From the NCBI GenBank assembly GCA_021292105.1, contig CM037864.1, positions 7,802,635 through 7,866,634 on the forward strand: DNA of 64,000 bases. The letters run 5' to 3'. Below, one piece after another: positions 33,441 through 44,690 of the stretch. Source of the DNA: Anadara kagoshimensis. Taxonomy: Eukaryota > Mollusca > Bivalvia > Arcoida > Arcidae. Under the pieces are notes generated by a model. It made no database searches and was not told where the DNA came from. It saw only the letters and a program-made list of their open reading frames with translations. Within the stretch, counting starts at the first letter, position 1. Every line of letters starts with the position of its first letter. The position numbers were made by a program, and so were the translations under genes.

Positions 33441-35352
33441 CATTTTTAGCTCACCTGACCGAAGGTCATGTGAGCTTATGGCATAGCGCAGCGTGTGTAT
33501 GTGCGTGTGTGCGTGCGTGTGTGCGTGCGTGTGTGCGTGTGTGCGTGCGTGCGTCGTTAACACCTATTTTCGACTTCTCCTCTGAAACTACTGGACAGTT
33601 TTTAATGAAACTTTGTCAGAAGTATATATGGGCCGGTGCAATTCAGATTTGTTCGTGGCTTTGCTATGGCTACCATAACTAGGTCACAGTGACCTAGGGG
33701 TGCAAAAATCTTGAAAAATCTTCTCCCTGAAACCGATGATGGGAGAAAAAATCTGATGTGATATTTGGCTTTTCTAGGGTCGTAAGCCTGTAGTTTGTTC
33801 ATTTCGTGAAATTCGGTCGAAAAATAGGTTACGAGTTTTTGCGTTTAATTTTTTAAAAAATTGTAAATTAGCTTCAAATTGTTATAACTTGACTATTTGA
33901 CCAGATAATGACATGGGGTTTTCAGTTTTGACATCTTCTTGTTAGTATCTTCAAAATGAGGTCAAGGTCAATTGTGAAGGTCGTGACCTAATTTTTTTTA
34001 CCTCTGATTATAATTATTATCTCGAAAACTATAAACTTTTTGTATAGGCATGTATATTAGAATGTTGTAGGTATTGATACGACGATCATTTTGATGTATA
34101 GAAAAAGGTCATGGGTTCAAAGGTCAAGTTCACAGATACGAAACAATACCAAAATGGTTAGTTATTCGAAAACTATAAACTTTTTGTATAGGCATGTATA
34201 TTAGAATATTGTTGGTATTGATACACCGATCATTTTGATGTATATAAAAGGTCATGAGTTCAAAGGTCAAGGTCACAGATGCGAAACAATACCGAAATGG
34301 TTAATTATCTCGAAAACTATGAACTTTTTGTATAGGCATGTATATTAGAATGTTGTAGGTATTGATACAATGATCATTTTGATGTATAGAAAAAGGTCAT
34401 GGGTTCAAAGGTCAAGGTCACAGATGCGAAACAATACCGAAATGGTTAATTATCTCGAAAACTACAAACTTTTTGTATAGCATGTATATAGAATGTTGTA
34501 GGTATTACTACAACGATCATTTTGATGTATAGAAAAAGGTCATGGGATCAAAGGTTAAGGTCACAGATGTGAAACAATACTGAAATAGTTAATTATCTCG
34601 AAAACTATGAATTTTTTGTATAGGCATATATATTAGAATGTTGTAGGTATTGATACAACGATCATTTGATGTATAGAAAAAGGTCATGGGTTCAAAGGTC
34701 AAGGTCACAGATGTGAAACAATACTGAAATTGTTAATTATCTCGAAAAATACAAACTTTTTGTATAAGCATGTATATTAGAATGTTGTAGGTATTGATAC
34801 AACGATCATTTTGATGTATAGAAAAAGGTCATGGGTTTAAAGGTCAAGGTCACAGATGCAAAACAATACCGAAATGGTTAATTATCCCGAAAGCTATCAT
34901 TTTTTGTATAGGCATGTATATTAGAATGTTGTAGGTATTGATACAACGATCATTTTGATGTATAGAAAAAGGTCATGGGTTCAAAGGTCAAGGTTACAGA
35001 TGCGAAACAATACCGAAATGGTTAATTATCTTGAAAACTATAAACTTTTTGTATAGGCATGTATATGAGAATGTTGTAGGTATTACTACAACGATCATTT
35101 TGATGTATAGAAAAAGGTCATGGGATCAAAGGTTAAGGTCACAGATGTGAAACAATACTGACATGGTTAATTATCTCGAAAACTATGAATTTTTTGTATA
35201 GGCATATATATTAGAATGTTGTAGGTATTGATACAACGATCATTTTGATGTAAAGAAAAAAGTCATTGGGGTTTAGCATTTATGTTTTCTTTAAATCTAT
35301 CAGCTAGATATTAGTTATCAGTGAGCGTATCAGGCCCATGGGCCTCTTGTTT
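33441..35352 (+). mobile_element. Pearl/Helentron-like non-autonomous element
   Basis: The left end is a hairpin (AGCTCACCTGACC-GAA-GGTCATGTGAGCT, 33448-33475) followed by a GT-rich microsatellite (33489-33555), a unique part, nine 144-bp tandem repeats, then a right-end palindrome AGGCCCATGGGCCT (35332-35345) and CTTGTTT. This order is that of bivalve Pearl elements, now viewed as Helitron2/Helentron derivatives that insert between Ts; both flanks here are T-rich. No ORF. Confidence 0.7.
34005..35270 (+). repeat. 144-bp tandem array, about nine copies
   Basis: TGTATAGGCATGTATATTAG recurs at 34041, 34185, 34329, 34474, 34617, 34761, 34905, 35050 and 35195 (143-145 bp apart). Units share AAGGTCAAGGTCACAGATGC and TACAACGATCATTTTGATG. 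It is the core of the Pearl-like element. Confidence 0.93.
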
Positions 35353-35526
35353 ATAATGTTTTAGTTCTAATCAAATATTGAATAAAACCTATGCAAAGTA
35401 AACATTACTTTGTCATACTTTTAAAACAAACTTCCTATTCTCTTGACAAAATTTATTAATTTAGCTTTACAGTACAGTTTCCTGGTGAGGTAATGTTTTC
35501 ACGACAAATAGTAGAGTTTTTTCAGA

Positions 35527-35876
35527 CGGTTGGTTGGTTGGTTGGTTGAATGTTGCTCAACGTCATATTAGCATTTTTTCAGTTTTTCGCGACGAAACCT
35601 TTTCTATTAATCTATATGGATTAATCTATGAGCAAGTTTGTGTATGCGTGTGAAGTGCGAATATTGTATGGTCTGCCTTGTACCAGTGCACATTCACTCA
35701 GGGCAACGTAAAGGTGCTAGCTACGCCTTAGATAAGCCTACCACTCCCCAAGTCACATTATACTGAAACCGGGAGAATCAGTAAAGGCAAGGAAAATTAA
35801 CTTTCCTGCATTTGGTCTGAGCGGGACTCCACAGCGGTGAGAGACCCTGGATTTGTAGACTAACGTCTTATCATGT
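35527..35876 (-). mobile_element. SINE-B, head truncated
   Basis: Tail (GGTT)n at the left; body as at 18.1-18.5 kb; it stops at GACTAACGTCTTAT, so the start of the tRNA-like head is missing. Confidence 0.8.
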
Positions 35877-35879
35877 CGG

Positions 35880-36595
35880 AATAGGATATTTACATGTTTA
35901 ACTTGTCACATAGTTCCATGTTCCATTCATTCTGATTTCGATTTAAGACTTGAAGATCGGAGGTAGGTTAACAGAGTGCATTTTACTTTATTGCATGTTT
36001 TACAGTTTTGACTTTTCTTTGGAAACTGTTATTTGACTATTGACCATCGATGTGTTTCTTTTTGGTTTCTCCCCTTCAAAATGTTGTAACAAAATGGAAA
36101 TGAATTTACGTTAATGTTTGTAAGTTTAAAACGTTCGGGATAAGAATGCATGATTGGAAATCCATCATATTGTTTCATTATCATGCTCCCTTGATTAGTT
36201 TGTCTATGGCAAGGTCATTTAAAGAAAACAGCAGGGATTACCCTGATCAGTAGAAAAGGGTTTTTGGGCGAATTAGACAAACACGTGTTTCATTCTAAGA
36301 TTAAACGTTAATTGCCTCAAAGATTGCGAAGAGTTTTGTTTTCTCCTAGAACGTTCCAGCATACAGAAGGTTCTATATTACGAAAATACGTATGTACGTG
36401 CTAATGTCATAGATCTCAAACAAAAATACATTGTTAATATACTGATCAATGGCATATTGTTGTGTTTGTCACGAACACAAATCACGAGCAATTAAAAGGC
36501 GCTAAATTGTCAAATGTCTAATCAGTGTACTTCACACACCATTATATAAAACTAACAGTCATCTTAGAATTTAAAATAAATCACTTCGAATCACT
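35880..36595. other. unassigned sequence
   Basis: Only a weak R1-like ATAGTTCCATGTTCC stretch near 35912. No exon recognised. Confidence 0.3.
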
Positions 36596-36599
36596 ATCC

Positions 36600-37175
36600 C
36601 AAAGCAATAAAATAAAAAACAAACATACTAATCCATGTCCAAATCACAATCCAGAAGCAAAGTAAAAACTTTGAAAGTGACATAAAGTTAAACACGTGAA
36701 CATCCACTAGGGGAGTGATGTCGGGTGGTCCGAAGTGTCAGCACCTCTTGTTTAGTTAGCTACATCCGCTACGTATGTAATTATGTAAAAGATATCCAGG
36801 GCAATCCTTGACACATAGACGTCAAACTTATAAACAATGATGACGACGATAAACCTTCTTGGGGGCCTTGATAAGGGTAGGCATGCTATATCCCCGAGTG
36901 AGAAATTTGTCTGTTTTATGTTAATAATTAATACTTAATTATATTGAAATAAAAAACAAACACACCAATCCATTTCCAAACCAAAATCCCGAAGCAAAGG
37001 AAAATCTTAGAAGCTGGTGAATAAGGTTAAAGACGTTAATTTCCACCAGGATGGTGAGGCTTGGTTCTCCGGAAGGGTTAACATCACCTGTATAGCTAGC
37101 TGCTTCCGCCACGTGTGAAATAAAAATTCAGAACGAATGAACATGGAACTTTGAAAAGTCAAATATTTTAAAGAC
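36600..37175 (-). repeat. two adjacent inverted R1 copies
   Basis: 36600-36895 is nearly complete, ending at the inverted AGGCATGCTATATCC block. 36955-37175 repeats the 3' and central blocks. Confidence 0.7.
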
Positions 37176-37444
37176 ACTCTTAGAAATTAAGTTATTATAA
37201 ACATGCAATATTTCTTGGCGTCCGCAAAATTTCAATGGAAATAAACATAACTTAAATGTAGGTCATAACTCAACTGATAGTTGAAGCTGTACGAGAACAG
37301 GTAATGATACTCACCTTTATGACATATATTATTTTCAACATTAATATATTTTATTATTCCAGTGCTCCGAAGGTTTAATTGCCGTCCTTTTTTATTGTTG
37401 ATAAGTAAATTAATACGCTATGGTAGCGCTTGTTCCCACTACGA

Positions 37445-38262
37445 GGACTTTGTACAACGAAGTAGGCTGCTTGCAAATTTTTTTTGACTAAATTGGGATA
37501 TTGCAAGCCTAGGCTTATCAAGGCCCTCAAAAGATTTTTGGCCGTCATCACAGTATTGTTGATAAGTTTGATGTCTCTGTGTCCAGGATTGCCCTGGATA
37601 TATTTGACGTCTCATAGTTCCATGTTCCTTTCACACAATTTTGATTACACACGTGGCGGGTGTAGCTAACTAAACAGGAGGTGCTTACCCTTCCGGAGCA
37701 CCCGGCCTCACTTCCCCGGTCACGTGTCTAAACTAACTTGTCAGTTCTAAAGTATTTACTTTGCTTCTGGATTGTGATTCGGACATGGATTAGTATGTTT
37801 GTTTTTGATTACGTCACTTAGTACCACGCTCCTTTAATTCTCAATTTTGATTTTATACGTGATTTAACACGTGATAGGTGTAGTTTGCTAGACATGAGAT
37901 GCTAAATTTTTCGAAGTATCCGGTCTCGCTTCCTTGTCGCAAAGTTAACGTGTTTAAATTAATTAATTTTAACTTTGCATTTGGAATTATGATTTGAATG
38001 TAAACCAATATGCATGTTTAACTTTGGGAATTGTGATTTAAAAAAGAATCAGTATGTTTGTTCTGATTTGTAAGAACCAGTGGTAAGGAACATCTGTAAT
38101 GGCAGCAAAGTGTTATATATGGATTTGCAGTAAAATGTATGCAATGTGTGAAATCTAATAATATTATGTACATAAGCCTTCTAAGATATTAGTGTTTCTG
38201 TAATATAGGTATCTGGATTGTGATTTGGACATGGATTAGTATGTCTGTTTTTTATTATAGCC
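37445..38262 (+). repeat. full-length R1 followed by two decayed R1 pieces
   Basis: 37445-37820 is a good full copy, starting in CTTTGTACAACGAAGTAGGC. 37822-38075 is a decayed 3' part, and 38217-38262 only the terminal GATTTGGACATGGATTAGTA. Confidence 0.75.
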
Positions 38263-38489
38263 ACTTCTCTTGACCTCTTCCTTCCACTATTAAACTGCAT
38301 AACTAAAGCGATTCAACGTGTTAATAACTGTTAAAAAAGATGTTCTCCGCCATAATTACCGATGAAATTTGCAAAAATTAATAGTACTGAATTTCATTTT
38401 GTTTTCATTTAGAATTCGAAGCATATTGGAATCTATACTATATACAATATCGATAATTTATATATTGTGTTATTTAATTTAATCAAAAA

Positions 38490-38990
38490 ACAAACATACT
38501 AATCCATGTTTGAATCACAATCCAGAAGCAAAGTAAAAACTTTGGAACAGACAACTTAGGCTAGACTCGTGAACTTCCACCAGGGAAGTGAGGCCGGTTG
38601 CTCTGGAAGGGTAAGCACCACCTGTTTATTTTTAGAGAAATCAAAAACAAACATACTAATCCATGTCCAAATCATAATACATAAGCAAAGTAAAAACTTT
38701 AAAATTGCAATTTAGATAAGCACATGTACTTTCATCAAGGAAGGGAGGTCGGGTGGTCAGAAAGGATAAGCATATCATGTTTAGCTTGCTACAACCGTCA
38801 TGTGTATAGTTAAAATTGAAAATGAAAGAAACATGGGACTATAGGGCGTCAAATAAGACAGGGGTAAGTTTGGAGACATAATACTTATCAACATTGTGAT
38901 GACGACCATAAAACTTTGAGAGGATCTTCACAAGCACAAACTTGCAGTCATTTTGCATTGATATTTGTAAGCAGCTTGCTTCGTTACGAG
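38490..38990 (-). repeat. two adjacent inverted R1 copies
   Basis: 38490-38640 is a 3' part. 38645-38990 is nearly complete and diverged, reaching the inverted CAAGCACAAACTTGCAGTC block. Confidence 0.7.
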
Positions 38991-39124
38991 TATAATGTTC
39001 CCCTAGTAGGAACAAAATCCTGAACAATAATAATCATCTAATTCTTGATCATTTCTTAAGATAAGTAAAAATATATACACATGTATAAACCAAGCCGCGT
39101 TATCTCCAGTGTACATAATAAAGA

Positions 39125-39235
39125 AATTATTTGAAGGAAAAAGTTTTGGTTTCATGATTTTGATCGAAGCAATGAGGAATTGTATTCCGAAACAGCCGTT
39201 TAGTGTTAAAATTTGTTTAATATGTAATGAACAAA
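39125..39235 (+). repeat. repeat R2 fragment
   Basis: AATGAGGAATTGTATTCCGA and ACAGCCGTTTAGTG remain. Confidence 0.55.
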
Positions 39236-39693
39236 AACAGATACAAAATAAAACATCAAAGTTCAAATATGATATATTATTTTTAATCATGTGCTTGCAT
39301 TGTCTTGTTCGGGTATTTATGTAATGTTTATGTAATTAACTAGTCATGATCCTGATGCCGTTAGGCGTTGTCAAGTACATGTTTGCCGTTAGAAAAGTCT
39401 CTCTTTAATATGATATAACGAAACTAATAATAAATGTTCATTGCCAATAAAAATTGATGAATTTCAAATTAGCAAGAACATATGACATTAAAGCTAAGCA
39501 GAACTAATTGACAAGATAATTTAAGTTAACAGCCGATCAAGTACTACAAAATAAAAGAATTATCACATTTCTCTATTAAACCGTCACACTTTCATGATAA
39601 TGCCAATTGTTAATGCTTAATTGATTTAAAATAGATAATTGATGTAAATAAGAATGATGTGTTGAATGGGATTGGTAGGTGTTGGATCCAATG

Positions 39694-39695
<2 letters not shown>

Positions 39696-39767
<72 letters not shown>

Positions 39768-39778
39768 ATATATATACG
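39696..39778. repeat. (TA)n microsatellite
   Basis: About 80 bp of TA dinucleotides broken by two TATTATA interruptions; self-complementary. Confidence 0.95.
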
Positions 39779-40029
39779 GTCGAACATGACAGGGATAGTA
39801 AAGTGGTTTATCAACACATTTCAGACACTAATAAAGATTTAAAAAGAGGACACTACATTTCTAAAAGCAATTTAAGGCAAGTACATTTTCATATTTATGC
39901 TGAATATTTTCATATCCATAATGAATGACGTTTCGGTTAATCTGAGATGTCTTTTTTTCTGCAAGGGTAATGTGTGCTTGTGGTTATTTCAAATTGTTAT
40001 TAAATGTATTTGTACTTGAACAGATTGTT

Positions 40030-40208
40030 ATAGAAATGATATTAATTTTTCTTTTTGTTACGGAAGTGTAAAAGATTGGACAATTTGCACACTTAATAAT
40101 TCGCGTAACGTATGATGTTTCATGTGCAAATTGTTTCGCTACGTGAAGTATTCAGTGTGCAATTCTTTCATACTTCCATAACAAAATGAAAAATTAATTT
40201 CATATCTA
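40030..40208. mobile_element. hairpin MITE with arms of about 75 bp
   Basis: AATTTTTCTTTTTGTTACGG near 40050 pairs with CATAACAAAATGAAAAATT near 40180, and GACAATTTGCACACTTAAT with the matching inner arm. It lies about 660 bp upstream of the CRE-TATA promoter. Confidence 0.75.
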
Positions 40209-40868
40209 ATAATTCAATTTATACAATTTTTCAACAACAAATCAACAATTTTAACGACAACATAGCTGTGACAGCCAATCTATTCATGCAATCGTAACAA
40301 AAAAGATCTGACCATTCAAAATTCTAGAAACAAAAGAGAATGTAATATTGTTCAGTTCCAGTAACTTAATTGATTAAAACCTTTAGTTTATAACTTTTCC
40401 TAAGATCTTTTTAATATGAACATAAAATTTTTTAGAAAAAAATTCTTCAAGCGCAAAAGTTTTGAATTTTTCTTGATATTTATTTATTTATTTATTGCTA
40501 ATTGATATTATTTACATACCCACTAAGTTGTTCAGGGACAATTCAGATAAACATTTTAAACGCCCCATTACAATTTTCACTATATATTCGGGGTGGTGTG
40601 AAAATAGATCTTTATATTTTCTAAATATGGTCGTTTTTGACATATTTTAGATGTACAAAAGAGGAATTTGTAAAACATGTTCAACGCAACCAAGAGTATG
40701 ACACAATACAAGTTTCAAATGATAGAAATTGCCAAACAAAAAAATGCAAGAAATTTCAAACACGTATTGAAAACTGATTATAAAATAAAATGTCAATTTG
40801 CGTGTCAAACTACCAATCTGTTTAACATCAGTAACATCCAGTAACATCAAAGGTCGAACAAAAACAGC

Positions 40869-40890
40869 TGACGTCATCCTGCTGTATAAA
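40869..40890 (+). promoter_or_regulatory. CRE plus TATA box, candidate promoter of the secreted-peptide gene
   Basis: A perfect palindromic CRE (TGACGTCA, 40869-40876) is followed after 8 bp by TATAAA (40885-40890). This compact layout is familiar from neuropeptide genes controlled by cAMP and CREB. Transcription would start near 40915, giving a 5' UTR exon that must splice to the acceptor before 41416. Its donor was not fixed; AAGCAGTAAC near 41121 and ACAGTATAC near 41137 are options. Confidence 0.5.
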
Positions 40891-41149
40891 GTAGTTCACC
40901 ACTTGATTGCTTTATATACTTTCCAGTACATGCCTTGATACAGACAACTAGGAACAGTGCCACCAGAGGAAGTTTATGTTGTTTTCCACATCCATCGATG
41001 CATACCGGCATCCATTTTTCCCAAGAGCAACCATTTACTAGAACCAGTTGTCGACTCTGGTTGTAGCTGTACCAGATCTAGTTAGTTTCAAGATAGCAGC
41101 CATTGGAGCACCATAAAGAAGCAGTAACCTGTGTACAGTATACATATTT

Positions 41150-41500
41150 GCCATTAACCATGTTGCTGTTAGCGTCTGTTGTTATAGAATTACGGATTTT
41201 TGCCAAAATTTTATTGATGTGAAAATTATTATTTATCTTTTTGTATTTTTATGTTTTTTTAGTTCCACAATATGTTCGGACGAAGGATATTACCCATGTT
41301 GTTGTTATTATCGTTTATTGTTATAGAATTAAGATTTTTTGCCTAAATTTTATTGATTTGAAAATTGTTATTTGTCTTTTTTTTTTGTATTTTCAGGTTC
41401 TTTTAGTTCCACAATATGTTCAGAGGAGGGATATTAGCCATGTTGACGTTAGCGATTGTTGTATTAATTGTTGAACTCACAACTGCTGCCGTTATTGACA
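41150..41500 (+). repeat. tandem copies of the acceptor plus signal-peptide start
   Basis: Three head-to-tail copies of a 136-144 bp unit. The second ATG of the signal sequence recurs at 41160, 41296 and 41440. The T-rich tract, acceptor and TTCCACAATATG recur at about 41262 and 41405. The middle copy still reads MFGRRILPMLLLLSFIVIEL before a stop but has lost the donor, so only the last copy can continue into exon 2. The duplication broke within the exon and looped back into intron sequence. Confidence 0.7.
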
Positions 41501-41536
41501 GAGATCAGAAATCACAGTTTTACAACTCAGTTTTAG
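41416..41536 (+). CDS. small secreted peptide precursor, coding exon 1 (signal peptide)
   Basis: The first coding exon of a predicted 84-residue secreted precursor. From the ATG at 41416 it reads MFRGGILAMLTLAIVVLIVE and on through LTTAAVIDRDQKSQFYNSVL. This is a classical signal peptide with a hydrophobic core at residues 6-20 and a likely cleavage near TTAA/VID. The donor is GTATGT at 41537 and the exon ends one base into a codon. An acceptor (TTTTCAG ending 41396, or TTTTAG ending 41406) just upstream implies a separate 5' UTR exon. The 136-144 bp around this start has been duplicated upstream. I do not recognise the family. Confidence 0.68.
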
Positions 41537-41564
41537 GTATGTTTATTAAGTCTGATGTACTATT

Positions 41565-41996
41565 ATTGTTCAAGCCATTCCGTTTGTGATAGTGAATTAC
41601 GCTTTATATCCATAGAAAACCAAATAAAATAGAATAATGATTGATATTTTTCACTTACTTTTACCCATTTGTAACTAAAATTTGTCCGCGCATCCCTGAT
41701 TGTCATAAAGTATTTCTGTAAAAAGTAAAATGTTGGCGAAAATGGCGATGTTTACACCGGAAGTGATGTCCTTGGTGGCAATTAAAGTCATGTGCGCAGC
41801 GGGATCCGCCATTTGCCTGGTTTTTCACCATGGCGCCAACATTTTACTCTGTGCAGAAATATTCTAGGCTAATCCCTGATGCACATACAATTAGGTACAA
41901 GTAAGTGAAAAATATCAATCTTTATTCAAGTTTGTTTGGTTTTATATGAAAATAAATTTATTCACTGTCACAAACAGAATTGCGTGAACAGTAGAA
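41565..41996. mobile_element. foldback MITE in the intron of the secreted-peptide gene
   Basis: Two arms of about 190 bp (41565-41758 and 41830-41996) are imperfect reverse complements around a loop of about 70 bp. The best block is GATTGATATTTTTCACTTAC at 41639 and its complement ending at 41920. No coding capacity. Pieces of the same family make up the tandem array at 44.8-45.4 kb. Confidence 0.7.
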
Positions 41997-42121
41997 TTCT
42001 TTCAAAATGACAATAATACAGCAGGCTGGTATTTACAGAAGAGGTAGAGGGTGGTGCGAGGGTGAGATAGTACCGCCTTACAAAACGCTTGAGCGCTGTC
42101 GAAGTCTTGACAGAAATCATT

Positions 42122-42690
42122 AATAGATAGACAGGTGTAGTTAGCTTAAAATAGAGCGCTTACTCCTCTGGAGAGCCCGGCCTGGGCGTTCACGCGTTTT
42201 ACCTAATTTGTCATTTTCAACTTTGCTTTGGGAATGTGATATGGGTTAGTATGTTTGTTTTATGATTACTATATCACAAATTCATGTATGGCGTAAGTCG
42301 TGATATGTATTACACTTTCTTGTTCACTGATTCCGGTCATTAGATTACCAGTATACTTTCATACAATGTCGAGGATAAGCACCGAATATCACTCAATGAC
42401 AGTACTTGTACTGAATCAATCAGAAAAAGCACCCGGCAAAGTAAACACACCGTTTTCTTTCGGCCAACCTGCATTACGCCCACAGTGTTGAAATAAAAAA
42501 CAAACATACTAATCCATGCCCGAATCACAATTCAGAAGCAAAGTAAAAACTTTGGAACTGACAAGTTAGGTTAGACACGTGAACTTCCACCAGGGAAGTG
42601 AGGACCGGGTGCTGCGGAAGGGTGAGCATTTCCTGTTTAGCTAGCTACACACGTCACGTGTGTAATCAAAATTGTGTGAAAGGAAGAAAT
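42122..42690. repeat. R1 fragments + (42122-42263) and - (42495-42690) in the secreted-peptide intron
   Basis: The two are in opposite orientation with 230 bp between them. The second is well preserved (CACCAGGGAAGTGAGGACCG). Confidence 0.7.
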
Positions 42691-43015
42691 CCAAGACCAA
42701 CGTTTTAATTGCTAGACTGCTAGACCCCTTTCTTAACAAAGAACACAAGAGCAAAAAATACAGGAAACCATGCTAAAACATTTGGTTAATTTGGACTGGC
42801 ATTGTATCATAATTGAATAGTAACTAGAATTGTGGTTCGAGTTCTTTGGTATGACCCGTACCAACCCTTATCACAGTCAGTGGTTCGGAATACGAATATT
42901 TACATTTTAAACACATTCATCAATAAGATAGTCTTTGTCCAAAGTCTCGATTTACCAAACAAATTTGATAACTTTTAGCGTATAACTGTAATTGTTCTCA
43001 TTTTTTACATTTTAG

Positions 43016-43149
43016 ATTATGAAAAAAGAAATGTGAAAATGCCGAATTTGGATTCCATCCCATGCCCACCAGACATGTCACGATATGAATGCATGCATGA
43101 ACTGATGGCCGTTTGGATACGAATTTTAGCTCAGCGACAAGGGAGATAA
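43016..43149 (+). CDS. small secreted peptide precursor, coding exon 2 (KR site, two-Cys peptide, stop)
   Basis: After a TTTTACATTTTAG acceptor this exon completes the split codon as Asp and reads DYEKR, then a 39-residue segment starting NVKMPNLDSIPCPPD and ending ILAQRQGR before TAA at 43147. KR is a standard prohormone-convertase site. CPPDMSRYEC has two cysteines eight residues apart, able to form one disulfide loop. The tail after it is helix-like, and the terminal GR would permit C-terminal amidation. With the signal peptide this is the layout of a neuropeptide or peptide-hormone precursor giving one bioactive peptide. No known molluscan peptide was matched with confidence. No canonical AATAAA is seen in the next 200 bp. 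Confidence 0.68.
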
Positions 43150-43326
43150 CTTGACTATTGCCATCATTGAAAATATCATGTTTGCTATTTAATATTGTTA
43201 TTTTGTTATACAATTGTCAATTCTGAAATGATTTGTTTTTGTTATTTATGAAATGGAAAGAAATGTTACCACACTTGATAAAACTCTTTATCATTTTACT
43301 CTCGTTCGACAAAGGTTAAAGACCAC

Positions 43327-43985
43327 CTCTGTTACTCAGTGGAAAAGGCGTCTGTCAGAGAGCTGGATGTCGTGAAGTCCAACCCCGGCCGAGTTATATA
43401 TGAGTAAAGTTTGAAATTCTGCTTATCCGCCTGGCGTAAGATATTTAGAGAACATGTACATAGTGTTGACTGAATCAGCCAGAATAATGTGACTGGGGTT
43501 TTGTATGCTTGTCTGACTGTTACCTTGTTAACTATCACATTGACGTTAACCTGAGTGCGCGCTAGTAGAAGGCAGGCCCCGGTTACACAATCATTCCTTA
43601 GTTAAGATTTCCCTTAACTTAAATTTCGCAAATTTGTAATCTGTTTTTGAAATTACTAGTTAATTTTTTTGTCAAAACTAAACGCAAATGTTTTAACATT
43701 GAAAATATCTTAAAAATGACACCTAAATTCCTGAATATCTTGAAAATTAACAAAATTATAAAGATTTAAAATTTTGCAAGATTTAAGCTAAGGAAAATCT
43801 TAGCTAAGGAATGATTGTGAAACCGGGGCCAGGTCATTAAACAAACTGGTACATCTCATGCATGCGTACATGTGTTCTTAGGTTAATCCTTGGATAATAA
43901 TAAACTTGCTATGTACATCGCAAACATCTGTAAAATTACTGATGTGACGATTACAATACAACAAAAACAATGAATGTAAAGGAAC
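43327..43985 (+). mobile_element. SINE-C with a MITE-D inserted in it
   Basis: The tRNA-like head GTTACTCAGTGGAAAAGGCG (43331) and B-like AAGTCCAACCCCGGCC lead into a body shared with 13.6 kb. The body is split at about 43575-43830 by a MITE, then resumes with GGTTAATCCTTGGATAATAA. Confidence 0.75.
43575..43830. mobile_element. MITE-D, complete (about 255 bp)
   Basis: Long TIRs: CCCCGGTTACACAATCATTC...CTTAGTTAAGATTT at the left and AAAATCTTAGCTAAGGAATG...ATTGTGAAACCGGGG at the right. Non-coding; a flanking CAGG may be the target duplication. Confidence 0.88.
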
Positions 43986-43986
43986 T

Positions 43987-44025
<39 letters not shown>

Positions 44026-44030
44026 ATTCG
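43986..44030. repeat. (GATT)n microsatellite at the SINE-C tail
   Basis: About ten GATT units follow the SINE end directly. Confidence 0.9.
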
Positions 44031-44035
44031 ATATT

Positions 44036-44199
44036 TCTACATTATTAAAATAAAGATGTACTTAGCTTAATGCGATATCAAAACTGAGACCTTAAATCGA
44101 CAAATATATTGCAAATTAACAAAAATTTTCAGTTTAAATTTCTTAGATTTAGGTTTGGGAAAATCTTAGTTAAGGAATGATTGTGAAACTGTCAATATA
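44036..44199. mobile_element. MITE-D, right half
   Basis: Only the right TIR (GAAAATCTTAGTTAAGGAAT...GTGAAACTG) is kept. Confidence 0.6.
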
Positions 44200-44439
44200 A
44201 TCGATTAGATACTCATGCTATGCCTGTGTACGTAAAAAAACAAAATGTGTGAGGCACTTCAAAACATGAAAAACACTTAACTGATATAAAAGTCCATTTT
44301 GAAATTGTGAAAATGTTGACATGGATGTAGACAATTGTATACAACAGCAGGTGTTTTAAAAGAGAACATTCCACCGGCATTTTTTTTTAAATAAAGAGGC
44401 TAATTAACATCACCAACATTTCTTTTAACAACAAATAAA

Positions 44440-44690
44440 AGGCAAACATACTGATCCATGTCCAAATCACAATCTCAAAGCAAAGAAAAAACTTTAATAC
44501 TGACAAGTAAGGTAAAACACGTGGACCTTTACCAGGGAAGTGAGGTTGAGTGCTCTGGAAGGGTAAACACCCCCTGTTTATATTAGCTATTTACAAGTCC
44601 TGAGTCCTGTTAAGCTAGCTACAAGTCCCGAGTGAGATTAAAATCCAAACCTTGTTTCGAAAGTCACTGACGATACCACTCGGCTATATC
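44440..44690 (-). repeat. R1 fragment (44440-44600) and SINE-E head remnant (44615-44690)
   Basis: CCAAATCACAATC...ACCAGGGAAGTGAGG identifies R1. GTCCCGAGTGAGATTAAAAT...TTTCGAAAGTCACTGACG is a decayed tRNA-like head. Confidence 0.6.

Noticed and set aside
33470-33682. cysteine/valine-rich frame (CVCACVRACVRACV)
   Set aside because: Translation of the GT microsatellite of the Pearl-like element.
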